Part shown: in pieces, positions 54,899 through 64,000 of the stretch
Numbering within the stretch: the first letter of the stretch is position 1
Layout of the letters: each line of letters begins with the position of its first letter
Assembly: GCA_003194525.1 (NCBI GenBank)
Contig: NBIV01000114.1
Span: forward strand, 62,001 to 126,000
Source of the DNA: Gracilariopsis chorda
Taxonomy: Eukaryota; Rhodophyta; Florideophyceae; Gracilariales; Gracilariaceae
Length of the DNA: 64,000 nt
Reading direction: 5' to 3'
The notes under the pieces: generated by a model
Told to the model about the DNA's origin: nothing
Databases searched by the model: none
Seen by the model: the letters and a program-made list of their open reading frames with translations, nothing else
Program-made: the position numbers and the translations under genes

Positions 54899-56274
54899 AT
54901 GGCCACCACAGAGCAAACTGCACTCCTTCCCCAGCGAGCGCTACCCTCTAAGCCCTCTTTCCGCTCCTTTCTATCCTCCTTTTGGCCGATAACATTTATT
55001 GCATTCGGCGGACCACAAGCCCACGTAGCGCTATTCCACGAGACCTTCGTCGCATCGCCCGCCGAGCAAACCCCGAAAGTTCCCCAGTCCACCTTTCTAG
55101 AGCTGTACGCCCTCGCCCAGTCCCTGCCAGGACCCGGTTCAACTCAGCTTGCCACCTCGTTAGGCGCCACCTTTGGCGGCATTTCAGGCGCTATCATAAC
55201 CTTCTTGATATGGCATTTACCGGGCTTCTTCGTCATGACCTTTGCTGGTGTCTGGTTTCATTCCCATTTACATGACCCTTCTTCTTTACCTCTTGTCCAA
55301 CGCGTTACTCAGTATGCCATCGGACTCATTTCCGCCGCGTATGCATTCGTGCTCATAGCTGCTTTCAAAATCGTTGGCACTGCTTGTGCAGATGATAATC
55401 TCAAGATGGCCATTGCCTTGCTCTCAATGTTCATAGCCGTTGTCATTCCGCCTGCATCCTCTTCTTGGGTCTTTATCCTCCTTCTCGTAGCTGGTGGTCT
55501 TGCATATTTTGCCTACTCTACTTTGCGTCCTGCTCAATCTGACCGTCAGGAGCAATCCGATACTATTCCAGAATGGGACTGCAACCTTTCCCAAACAACG
55601 GGCATAATTCTTCTCCTCATATGTGCTGTCACAACTGTAATAGTCGCCGCGCTGCCTTCTTCACAACTCGGATACAAGATGCTCAAGATCTTCTGGCGCA
55701 TTGGACTTTGCGTTTTCGGCGGTGGTATCATTGTCGTACCAATGCTAATGAAGTATGTATCAACGCAACTTGCTTCCCCGATACATGTGAACGCAACGCA
55801 CTAACCACAACACGTAGTGAGATCGTTGAATCCGGTCTTCTCCCGTCGTCGGTCTTCCTTGCAGGTTTCGGTTTATTCGGTTGCGTCCCCGGGCCAATGT
55901 TCAACATAGCCCCCTTTCTAGGCGCCGCAATCGTTCCACTGAAGGGTGCATTTTTCGGATCTCTCGGCTTGTTCGGCCCAGGAATCCTTCTTCAGCTGGG
56001 CTTACTTCCCTTTTGGGAACGCATTCGTCGCATCAAAAGCGCGCAGATCATTCTTCAGGGCACCAATTCAGCCGCGTCTGGGCTTATTTTGGCGGGGGTT
56101 TGGATGTTGTTGAAGAGAACCATGGTGGGACCTACTGCTTTTGCTCTGACTTGCACCGCTGCTGCTGCCACCGTTGTATATCGTGTCCCTCCTGCTTATA
56201 ATATTGTCGCCCATGGCGTTGTGGGCTTCTTGTTGGTGGCCCTCAATGTCGGAGGTCCTTTTTCTGAAAACTGA
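54899..56274 (+). CDS. Chromate ion transporter (CHR/ChrA) family membrane protein, one intron
   Basis: Two exons, 54899-55752 and 55818-56274, give 436 residues; the joined frame is clean. The N-terminal half has FRSFLSSFWPITFIAFGGPQAHVALFHE, then LYALAQSLPGPGSTQLA, the 'GGP..H' and 'PGP' signatures of the family. The same fold recurs in the second half: FWRIGLCVFGGGIIVVPML at the end of exon 1 and FGLFGCVPGPMFNIAPFLGA in exon 2. This internal duplication of six-helix units is typical of long-chain CHR proteins. Bacterial ChrA exports chromate with sulfate-like handling; eukaryotic members are poorly characterised, so the substrate is inferred. About ten membrane segments are visible. Confidence 0.9.
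55753..55817 (+). other. 65-bp spliceosomal intron in the transporter gene
   Basis: Donor AA|GTATGT and acceptor ACGTAG|TG, with CACTAAC (55798-55804) about 13 bases before the acceptor as branch site. Removing it restores the family's 'VPML..E(I/V)VE.G' junction. It is the only intron I can support in the gene island. Confidence 0.85.
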
Positions 56275-56989
56275 CTTTTCTTTCATGCTGACGTGCTTGG
56301 GTTGGGAGTCTTTTGATGTCAAACCATGCTGTTCTCACTCGGGAGTAATTGGGGGAGGTGTCTGTCAGATGTGATGCTCGTGGTTCCTTGCTCCTCATAG
56401 CTCAAGTCGCAGCTCATTTGGCAACAGAATATGTCCAATGTCATGGATCACATCGTTTTCAGCAAGGGCCTATGCACATTCGCTAGCTATTGACTTGAGT
56501 GTTGTATATTTTGTTCACATTGGTTTAGAAACCTCCTTCGGGCGACCCTGCAACCATTCGGATGCTGCGTTCACAGGCAGCGAGAACTGGTCTTGCCAAA
56601 TATATTCAACTGAACTACGTCCCCTTACGTTTCGTTCTTTGGAGCTGGGGTCCTTTCGATATGTACTTGGACGAACAACAGACTTGACTGAATGCCGTTT
56701 GCATTAGCAGTACGAGCAAAACCGTTTATTGATGGATGCAGGTCGTATTGCCATATGCTCATCGAACAAAGACATGCGTCATTCTTGGCGTAATCAGCAG
56801 TGAGTTGTATTTAGTAATACCGTGAAGTTACTAGATTGATCAATCGGCTCCGCTACAAATGACACGCACTCAGTGCCACCCATTTACCCCTTAGTGCCAA
56901 GTTACCTCCCTCGCTCTGTGAGGCTTATCATTACAATGCTCATTCTTTGTGCCCTAAAGAAAGATGAGCCGTTTTCAGCAAATGTGCCC
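56275..56989. other. Convergent intergenic region
   Basis: 3' flanks of the transporter (+) and the nucleoporin (-). A 89-residue plus-strand frame (56438-56707) has no recognised domain. Nothing else was seen. Confidence 0.5.
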
Positions 56990-59900
56990 TTACGCTCTTC
57001 TCTGGGTGAACGCTGCCGAGGTGAAAGCTGGAGGCCCACTCCCGTTTCCAAAAACAAGTCCTCCCGAGTTACCGGCTAGAGCTGCAAACCCTGACTGTGA
57101 TCCAGCTGATCCACCAAACCCTGCACCCCCGCTCAAAGCTCCAAACGGCGACGAACTGCCCAAGGCTCCAGCGCTGGACCCAAATCCGAGCATTGCTGAC
57201 GTTTGGCCCCCCTGATTGCCAAAACTCGAGTCTCCGAACCTTGCACCTGGCATAGCAAATGGACTGCCTTGTGCTCCAACTGGGGAGGCGCTCCCAAACG
57301 ATGGAGTCATGCCGATTGCAGATGTTTCCCCAAACCCAGGTGTACCGCCAATACGAGAAGCCATTCCAAAAGCTGCGCCGCTACCAAATCCAGATCCTGT
57401 TCCAGAGGGTGTGGGACTTCCAAAACTGTTGGGGGTTGCTTGGAATGCATTCGATCCACCAAAACCGGACCCTGATTGTACAGGTGATTGGCCGAATTGG
57501 CCTCCTCCTGAGACAGGTGATTGAAACGCCGTTGAAAACGCTTGGCCGAACAAAGAACCACCGCTAGCGGACTGCGAACCAAATCCAAAGCTCGTGGTTT
57601 GTGATCCACTGAACGCACTCGAAGACCCCATACTTGTATCCATTCCTTGCCTAGGATTCTCGTCATCACTATCCTCAGAATCGCTTGCGGTAACTAGTGC
57701 ACCACCACCTCCAGTGTTGTTATCAGATCTGTTCATCTGTATAGCTGCTTGAAACATGTTTGTCCCTGCTTGGCTAGAACTCGATTGCTGAATGTCAAAC
57801 GCTGTAGAAGAAAATGGTTCTGCTGCTGCCTGAGCTAAACCATTCATGCCAAACACCCCACTAGTATTTGGAGGGAATGTAGATTTCTGTCCAAACAAAG
57901 ACGGTGTTGCGGAGGTTGTTGATGAGGAAGCAAAGCTTTGAGGAAACAAGCTCTCGGCGTTCGTTCCTGGGGGTTGTGACGCGTCCGTTTTCAAACTTGA
58001 AAACAAACCGGGTTGAGAACTTCCAAATGCGGGAATCGCTCTCTGTCGAGATCCTTCTTGAGGCGTTGCAGGTGTGACTAGTGGAGTCTCCGCCTTGGAT
58101 ACTTCTGCGGCGGGTTCTTGCCCAAAGGGCTTTCCTTTGTCAGGAAGGGAAGATTGCGACACCGCAGAATCTCCAACATGGGGTTGCGCGGTGGCGTCAT
58201 GATCCTCTGATTCCGTGGTTTGCGATTCATCCGTTTCTTCTCCATCAGGAGGCAAGCCTGCGAAAGGTATATCAGGCTTTCTCAGTGAATCTGTTCCACT
58301 ACTGAACTCATCAGGGGGTAAAGAAGCGAATGGTATTTTGGACTCGTTTGTTTTCTTTGCAGGAGTAAGGAAATCGTCCGGAGGAAGCTTCGCGATTGGC
58401 GCTGGTGTTACCCTGGAAGCAGAAGGCGTGACTACTTCTTCATGCCCAGTCTGTTTCGTCGTCGGCTTTTCTGAGCGTATCTTAGGTAGCGGTGGTTTGG
58501 CAATGCTCGCGGTGGTAACGGAGAGGCTCGTCACAGTGCCTTGTTGATGAGTCGGCATTGAAACAAAATCCGATGAACGCTTGTTGTTGGTAGAAGTAGA
58601 ACTTCTGCCGGTTTGCGTAGGAGTAAGACGATCAACTTCTCCAACGGTCGGGGGGTTTTCCGACAGATTCAAGAAAGAAAATGCATTCATTGCATCGGAT
58701 CCCTTCATAGCCAATTGTCCTCTTGATATTGAGACATCTGATTTCTCCTCATAGGATCTGGGAGGAGGTTTCGACGAGGCTTCATCGAATCGTTTTTGTC
58801 CTTGCGTTGAACCACTCGGTAGCTTCACTTGGGATGGTAATGGTTGCGGCAGAATGGTCCCGCGAGACTTGTTCTGTTGGATCAGACCGGAACGAGGTAT
58901 GGTTTTCTGAGGTAAAGAACTATTTGACTGAATCGAGTCAATGACAAGGGGCCTTTCTTCAAATGCTAACTTCGATGGTTTCTCCATTTTGAAGTTGAAA
59001 GCATTCGTTTGAGAGTACCCTCCTTGTTCTGTCTCTGATGACCGCCGCTTGCTGTTCAACAGTCCTCTCACTTCATCCATTTGAGAGTTAGTCAGCTTGT
59101 TGTGATTAGGCCTAATCTCATTCTTCAGACTTTCGTTCACGCACGGCTGTTCTTCTCTCACATTTGTTTGGGGAATCGTTTTAGCATCTTGGTCGTCTGG
59201 GGAAATGTGTTCACGCCCTCCTCGCATGGCAAGCTTCCGCAAAAGACGAGAAATCGTAGCCGGAAAGATCTCATGGCTGTCAGCCGGAATCGAAGAACTA
59301 CGGGAAACGCCTGGTCCTATGCCTTCAGAAACATATGTTTCTCTTGTTTTGGGTTTTCCTTCTCTTGAACCCTTTGCTTGTTCTGGAGACTTTCGGTCAT
59401 CTATACGCAGCTGTTCCAGGCGCGCCAAGGAAAGCCCCAAAGAAGATTGGCGTCCTCCTCTGTCATGCTCTTCTAGTCTCTGCGAAAGAGATCGCAAAAG
59501 CTCGTGAACCCGCCTTATTCGAATACCCTGAAGACTAAGGGATGAAAAGATTTCACGAACAACCTCTTTCGTCTTTTGATGGCGTTTGGATGCGGATTCA
59601 TCTGCCAGCCTCTCTTCGATAGATATTAGTGAATTCACAATGTCGGACTCCTTTGTGGCAATCTGTTCATCCACGGCCTTGTCCTCAGGTTTCAATTCTC
59701 GGCAAAAACCCGTGGCATTTTCCACTTCTAGTTCAAGAGATAAAGATTCGTAAGCCCTTGAAATGCGCAGAATATGCTCCAAAGTATCAGTAACCTCTTC
59801 TCGCAAAGCTGCTTCGGCTCTAAATCTCACCCTTGTGTGATGAAAGAGTTTTTGCAGGTTTCCACGTGCGCTTTCAATTTGTGATAGTATTACTTGACTT

Positions 59901-61975
59901 TGTGATATGAGCTCGTTTGTCATGACTTCGCCAGCTTGTCGGTTGGTAGCGAGCTCTTCTGACATTTCTAGCAACATTGACTTTATCAGGTCTCGTCCAT
60001 CGCCTGTGCTAGCAGTGTTTATCGCTTGTTCTAGAGAAGGCTGCAAAGAAACCTTTTTGGTCTCCCTGTATGGCTCCTGATTTCCCACGCGATGTGCAGA
60101 ACAAGTCTTTGGCATTTCTTCGCCGTTTTCCTGCGCGGTTGGGGTGAATACGCTTTCTGGCTTCGTTTCTGGTTGTTCTTGTCTGGAAAAGTGAGACAGA
60201 AACTCCTCTGTACCAGAAAACTCCTTTCTTGGTGGAAGACTTTCCAGGGAATCCTTGTAAGAAATCGCTGCTGTCTTGTCCTTCGTCGAAGTCTTCGAAA
60301 TGCCCTCAACAAGGCTTTGTGTTCTCATTTCACCTGAGCTACGGTTAGGGGGCTCCGGAAGTAAGGAGGTCAGCGGTGTAGTTTTCACAGGTGGGGATGG
60401 GGGCTTTTTGGCCGTGTGAATTGAAGTACTTGGACTAACTTCCGCATTGGTATCAGAGAACGACTCCCTTGGGCTCTTCTCTGTTGCCAGCACCGGCTCC
60501 TGCTTCTGCAGTTCCTTGAGAAGTTTATCCGTTTCTCCTGAATGACGAAACGGCGTTGGAAACAAATTGGTCATAGGAGACGCTCCAAACAAATCAGAAG
60601 TGTTCGACGATAGGGGGGTCTCCATGTACGTCGCACGGTTGCCTTCTGTGCTCTCACTGACAGCTAAAGTTTCAGTAGTTGATGAGTATGTGTCTTCATG
60701 CGAAAGCTCCGCCGACGATCTGCGACGAGTGGAAAAGTTTGGAAACGTCGCCGGATCCACTGGTGTCGTAGCTGTGACAGGTGGTAACGCAATTGGTGAA
60801 CGGATATGATCGCATTTCGCCTTCGGCCGTTCGTCGATGAGGGAGTACGGGAGAATCTTGAATTCAGATGTAAGCACAAGGTAACGCGGCATCGGCTGTA
60901 TCATATTCGAAGACGCATCCTCTGGTTCTATGAGATTTGTGTCGGTGAAGTCGAGCGCAGATCCTAGAGGAGGCGTATCCTCTCCTTCATCGTTTGTTGG
61001 CAAATACACGGATTTGCTCTCATCGAGTTTCCAACACTGCCATTCACTGTCGACCTTAGCTATTATCTCCGCCTCCGTGCTTACCGAAGATGAGATCATG
61101 CACATTTCCCAAGAAGGAATCACATTGAAAATGACGGTCGGATCTTCTTCAGAACCCACATCTGGTGAAGGAAGACATAATTCCCCGAACGGAAAACGAG
61201 GACCTATTGAGACAGAGTTGCCGCCAACAACAAGAGTCCACATGACGTATGAAGTCATGTTATCTCTGCTGTACGAAACAAGTACAGCATCTTCCTTGAC
61301 GAAGTGGACGGCGAAGGGGATCCATCCAGATTCTACTTCAACAATTGTCGTTGCCATAGATCCGTTTGAAGTAAAGTGAATTGAAACACAGCCCCGTTGT
61401 GTACCAATAGCGATAAGTTTGTTTGATGGAGAGAGGGCTAAAGACAAGGGCCCTGGAACATCAACCTTGGCAATTTTCTCGCATGACGACATGCTGACGT
61501 TATAGATGTACACTTTTGAGGTGAGGGTTGCGATGAGCTGCGAGGGAGGCGTACTCGATGGATTCGGTTCCGAGTATGCCGCGTACGTGATAGCTCCGGA
61601 GGGGGCGGATAGCTTACGCATTTCACCATTGACAAGCGCCGAAAGATGAAACAGTAGCACGACAGGAACCTCACATTCCGCATGTACGAGGAGCACGGTG
61701 TCTCCCATAACGAACTGCAAAGACATAATCACATTAACATTTTGACCGGACAGATCCACATCGATGGCTTGTGAGTTGCCATGTTGAATATCTCCAAGCT
61801 TCAGAATGCTCAGCGTGGAACCGTGGGCTACGACCGCATAGCCGAAACGTGAAGTACAAGCAAGAAGACTGGCGCAATTCTCAGACACATGAGATTTGGT
61901 GAGAGAAATTGGCGCTCTCGCAGTGCAGGAGAAAAACTCCGGTGACGCTTCACTCGGTGGACCAAGGTCGTCCAT
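56990..61975 (-). CDS. NUP214: FG-repeat nucleoporin, Nup214/Nup159 type
   Basis: 1661 residues from ATG 61975, with one continuous frame. Residues 1-390 have the repeated beta-strand pattern of a propeller (GYAVVAHGSTLSILKLGD; PLSLALSPSNKLIAIGTQRG), like the Nup214 N-terminal domain that docks the DEAD-box helicase DDX19/Dbp5. A disordered Ser/Thr/Pro region (about 390-690) follows. A coiled-coil region (about 690-880, e.g. ESARGNLQKLFHHTRVRFRAEA) would bind the Nup88/Nup62 complex. The last 400 residues carry FG repeats (SLFGQKS, SVFGMN, FGFGSQ, many xFGx) ending near the C-terminus. Nup214 sits on the cytoplasmic face of the pore and finishes mRNA export. Identification rests on domain order; FG repeats alone occur in other nucleoporins. 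Confidence 0.88.
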   Translation of the reverse strand: MDDLGPPSEASPEFFSCTARAPISLTKSHVSENCASLLACTSRFGYAVVAHGSTLSILKLGDIQHGNSQAIDVDLSGQNVNVIMSLQFVMGDTVLLVHAECEVPVVLLFHLSALVNGEMRKLSAPSGAITYAAYSEPNPSSTPPSQLIATLTSKVYIYNVSMSSCEKIAKVDVPGPLSLALSPSNKLIAIGTQRGCVSIHFTSNGSMATTIVEVESGWIPFAVHFVKEDAVLVSYSRDNMTSYVMWTLVVGGNSVSIGPRFPFGELCLPSPDVGSEEDPTVIFNVIPSWEMCMISSSVSTEAEIIAKVDSEWQCWKLDESKSVYLPTNDEGEDTPPLGSALDFTDTNLIEPEDASSNMIQPMPRYLVLTSEFKILPYSLIDERPKAKCDHIRSPIALPPVTATTPVDPATFPNFSTRRRSSAELSHEDTYSSTTETLAVSESTEGNRATYMETPLSSNTSDLFGASPMTNLFPTPFRHSGETDKLLKELQKQEPVLATEKSPRESFSDTNAEVSPSTSIHTAKKPPSPPVKTTPLTSLLPEPPNRSSGEMRTQSLVEGISKTSTKDKTAAISYKDSLESLPPRKEFSGTEEFLSHFSRQEQPETKPESVFTPTAQENGEEMPKTCSAHRVGNQEPYRETKKVSLQPSLEQAINTASTGDGRDLIKSMLLEMSEELATNRQAGEVMTNELISQSQVILSQIESARGNLQKLFHHTRVRFRAEAALREEVTDTLEHILRISRAYESLSLELEVENATGFCRELKPEDKAVDEQIATKESDIVNSLISIEERLADESASKRHQKTKEVVREIFSSLSLQGIRIRRVHELLRSLSQRLEEHDRGGRQSSLGLSLARLEQLRIDDRKSPEQAKGSREGKPKTRETYVSEGIGPGVSRSSSIPADSHEIFPATISRLLRKLAMRGGREHISPDDQDAKTIPQTNVREEQPCVNESLKNEIRPNHNKLTNSQMDEVRGLLNSKRRSSETEQGGYSQTNAFNFKMEKPSKLAFEERPLVIDSIQSNSSLPQKTIPRSGLIQQNKSRGTILPQPLPSQVKLPSGSTQGQKRFDEASSKPPPRSYEEKSDVSISRGQLAMKGSDAMNAFSFLNLSENPPTVGEVDRLTPTQTGRSSTSTNNKRSSDFVSMPTHQQGTVTSLSVTTASIAKPPLPKIRSEKPTTKQTGHEEVVTPSASRVTPAPIAKLPPDDFLTPAKKTNESKIPFASLPPDEFSSGTDSLRKPDIPFAGLPPDGEETDESQTTESEDHDATAQPHVGDSAVSQSSLPDKGKPFGQEPAAEVSKAETPLVTPATPQEGSRQRAIPAFGSSQPGLFSSLKTDASQPPGTNAESLFPQSFASSSTTSATPSLFGQKSTFPPNTSGVFGMNGLAQAAAEPFSSTAFDIQQSSSSQAGTNMFQAAIQMNRSDNNTGGGGALVTASDSEDSDDENPRQGMDTSMGSSSAFSGSQTTSFGFGSQSASGGSLFGQAFSTAFQSPVSGGGQFGQSPVQSGSGFGGSNAFQATPNSFGSPTPSGTGSGFGSGAAFGMASRIGGTPGFGETSAIGMTPSFGSASPVGAQGSPFAMPGARFGDSSFGNQGGQTSAMLGFGSSAGALGSSSPFGALSGGAGFGGSAGSQSGFAALAGNSGGLVFGNGSGPPAFTSAAFTQRRA

Positions 61976-64000
61976 TGTTGTTCAACAAACAAGAGCAGGC
62001 TCAATGAAGTTAAAGCGATGAGTATACGAATATCTACGCAAAGAGCAAAGACCCGTCCTTCAAAACCAGATTCAAGGCGTAGTATCGTAGCTGAGAAATC
62101 TACGCACACACTAGTTGTGATTCTTCGTCGTCAAATACGGTGTGATTCTGTTTCCGAAAAGTGAGTACCATAGTATTCTGTCTTTAAAACGTCGAACTTG
62201 TTTGCCTCATCCGCACAGTCCCGCCCTGAAACCCTCGGTTGTGGTGATGATAAGCCCAAGATTTCTAAGATGTTGTCGTTAACGTTCGGGAGTAACACGG
62301 ACTTCGGGAGGGCGAAGGGATCCTCCAAGCCTTCATGCCGCAGTATGACGGTTGGCACAGTTCACAGAGCTGTTTCACGTTGCACAGAACCAGAAACGCA
62401 CATAAATTATTAAAAAAAAACAGGTGCGGCAAGTCCTTTGGGGCTTTGAACAGACAAAGCCCCCTTTCGCCTGTTACATATTCGTTGGATCAATCCACCC
62501 CTAGCTTCAGGAATTAAAGATCCAGCCCTCATTAAACAGATCTGATGATCATCACCATGTGACATATGATTACATCAGATCTGTATACTTCTCAGCTTCG
62601 ACATCGTTCTAATCTTTGATATACAGCTTTTATATATAAGAAGGAAGCGTAATCTAATCGAAAGGAGGCACTTCTTGATAACGCGCAAGCCCAGGTAGGA
62701 GAGTACTTGATGTCTTTCCCTCTTCCGCTCCTCTTTGTACATCGTCTGGTTTTTGCCCTCAGATCACTTTCCATCTGATACCCGTCCGCCTCCTTCTCAG
62801 GCTGTACCTTTTCTGAATTCAAATCCGTACCATCCCACCTACTACACTACAGTTGCCTGTACCTTCGACTCCCCTTCTGTTCTATGTGGTCCACAGTTCA
62901 ATGTCCTTCTTTCGAACAACACTTCCGAGAATACTTCGCATGACAACAACTGTACATTTGGGACGCAGCAGACAGATTTGAGTGGGCAGACTTGGTGAAC
63001 CAAGTCGTGATCGCTTGTTTACCATCCCCAGCAGCTTGCCAAAAACACAAGGTTTCAGTAAACAGAAAGAAACGCAAGGCCCCTATGAGTCCTCTTCTCC
63101 CGCTCTTCTCGCTGCCGAGCATTCGGCCACTGAATTCTCTTGTGAGACCGTGGGTGTGAGCTCCCGTCGCTACCTCTAAAGATGCGGTAATTTAACTCAC
63201 TCGATTCGCTCGTCTATACTTAACGTGGGCCTCTTCCACAGATGTACTAGTCGGCTTTCTGCCTACGCTCTCTTTCGGACATGTTGCAGAGATCTTTGGC
63301 TCTAGCAACGACATGTGCTCTCCTGAATTCACGCAACACAAACTCAAGGATACTCTTCATATCAGAGGCACTGGATGCATGCCAAATGTGTGTGTGTGTT
63401 TATTTGAGCTCTTGTCTCTAATTCCAAGACCACGGTAGGGGTTACATTTAGAAGAACCCCTGTCTCTGTAGATAAACCAACAGCTTTTCTGGCCATGTCC
63501 TTTTTTGATGGCTGAAAGGTTGTTGGCCTCCGTGAGAGACCCAATCGCCTGTCCATTTCGCTTACCTCGTTGGCGGAAGGAAGACGGGTACACCTCGTGA
63601 AAGCGGATCGGCTTGTACCCCGTGCCAAATGATCATTGCAGACAAAGGTAGTATATCGTCCTTGAGTGATTGTTCATCGACATGACAACCGGAATGCTGA
63701 AGCCATGTGCGTGCTTTTAAAAGTGGTCTTATCTCTTAAAGAACCTTTTCAAGATATCGAGTGGCTCGTGTTTCACCTTTAAGATATGGACAAACACATC
63801 ATTCTAAGTACTCCCAAATACGGCGACAGAAGAAGAGGGACAAAGAAAAGACATGAGAAATGTAGTTCGGAGCTTTATACTACAAAACACCGTCTACAGC
63901 TACTATCTACGTTAGTTTAACTTTGTCTCAGAAACAAACATGAGGGCACCTGCAAAAGAAAGAAAACCTAAACTAACAAAGAGATAACCACACTGTCTAA
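61976..64000. other. No supportable gene
   Basis: Upstream of the nucleoporin. Small frames exist: minus 62358-62131, 75 aa, starting with GTG after a stop; plus 62735-62998; minus 63628-63362, 88 aa. None has an ATG start plus a recognisable domain. A short run of gt repeats (tgtgtgtgtgt, about 63388) and an A9 run (about 62411) were noted. It may mark the start of another TE-rich stretch, but no TE domain is visible. Confidence 0.45.

Noticed and set aside
54546-54923. Upstream extension of the CtIP frame
   Set aside because: Runs into the transporter's start codon and lacks conserved features; the Met pair at 54545/54542 fits the coiled-coil start.
1-64000. CRISPR arrays, rRNA, tRNA genes, bacterial operon signals
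   Set aside because: No regularly spaced repeats, rRNA-like segments or clear tRNA cloverleaf boxes were seen by eye; gene structure is eukaryotic.

Overview
The window is eukaryotic nuclear DNA with two very different halves. About 0.9-37 kb is a transposable-element graveyard. About 37.7-62 kb is a compact gene island of nine confident protein genes, eight intronless as read and one with a single 65-base intron. The gene set suggests a photosynthetic protist: a Deg/HtrA protease with an organelle-type leader, a single-repeat SHAQKYF-class MYB factor, a trithorax H3K4 methyltransferase, a Tup1-like repressor, a chromate-family transporter and a secreted polysaccharide monooxygenase. Few introns, an ACTAAC-type branch site and gene islands set in LTR-element deserts fit a red alga best, possibly a florideophyte. 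That is inference from gene content and layout; no taxonomic marker gene is present.

TE region, left to right: (1) a Helitron Rep relic (+, 0.9-3.8 kb) that stays in one frame but carries six stop codons; (2) a Ty3/gypsy gag-protease relic (-, 3.8-6.5 kb) with a striking excess of the palindrome CCGNNCGG; (3) a Ty3/gypsy RT-RNase H-integrase relic (+, 8.2-10.3 kb); (4) a Ty1/copia relic (+, 11.0-14.5 kb); (5) undefined minus-strand ORFs (15.5-16.4 kb); (6) a second minus-strand Ty3/gypsy relic with integrase, RT and protease (17.0-20.7 kb) and gag (20.8-22.7 kb); (7) a fragment repeated from the copia relic (24.4 kb); (8) A+T-rich DNA with no supportable gene (24.9-28.1 kb); (9) a reversed solo LTR abutting a complete Ty3/gypsy element (28,338-36,955). 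The complete element has 265-bp LTRs, a CTTTT target-site duplication, a primer-binding site and a polypurine tract. Between pol and the 3' LTR it carries about 3 kb of antisense reading frames with their own TATA-like box. One encodes a small protein with a cysteine-peptidase-like arrangement. This is the most unusual unit in the window.

Gene island: the genes mostly alternate in strand and share divergent promoters. TUP1-like (-) and trithorax methyltransferase (+) start 66 bp apart. MYB (-) and Deg protease (+) diverge from under 300 bp. CtIP/Sae2 (-) and the chromate-family transporter (+) diverge from about 350 bp. APC8/CDC23, an AA15-type LPMO with a knottin-like C-terminal module, and an Nup214-type FG nucleoporin complete the set. 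The genes are housekeeping or chromatin functions and do not form one pathway. The last 2 kb (62-64 kb) has no gene I can support.
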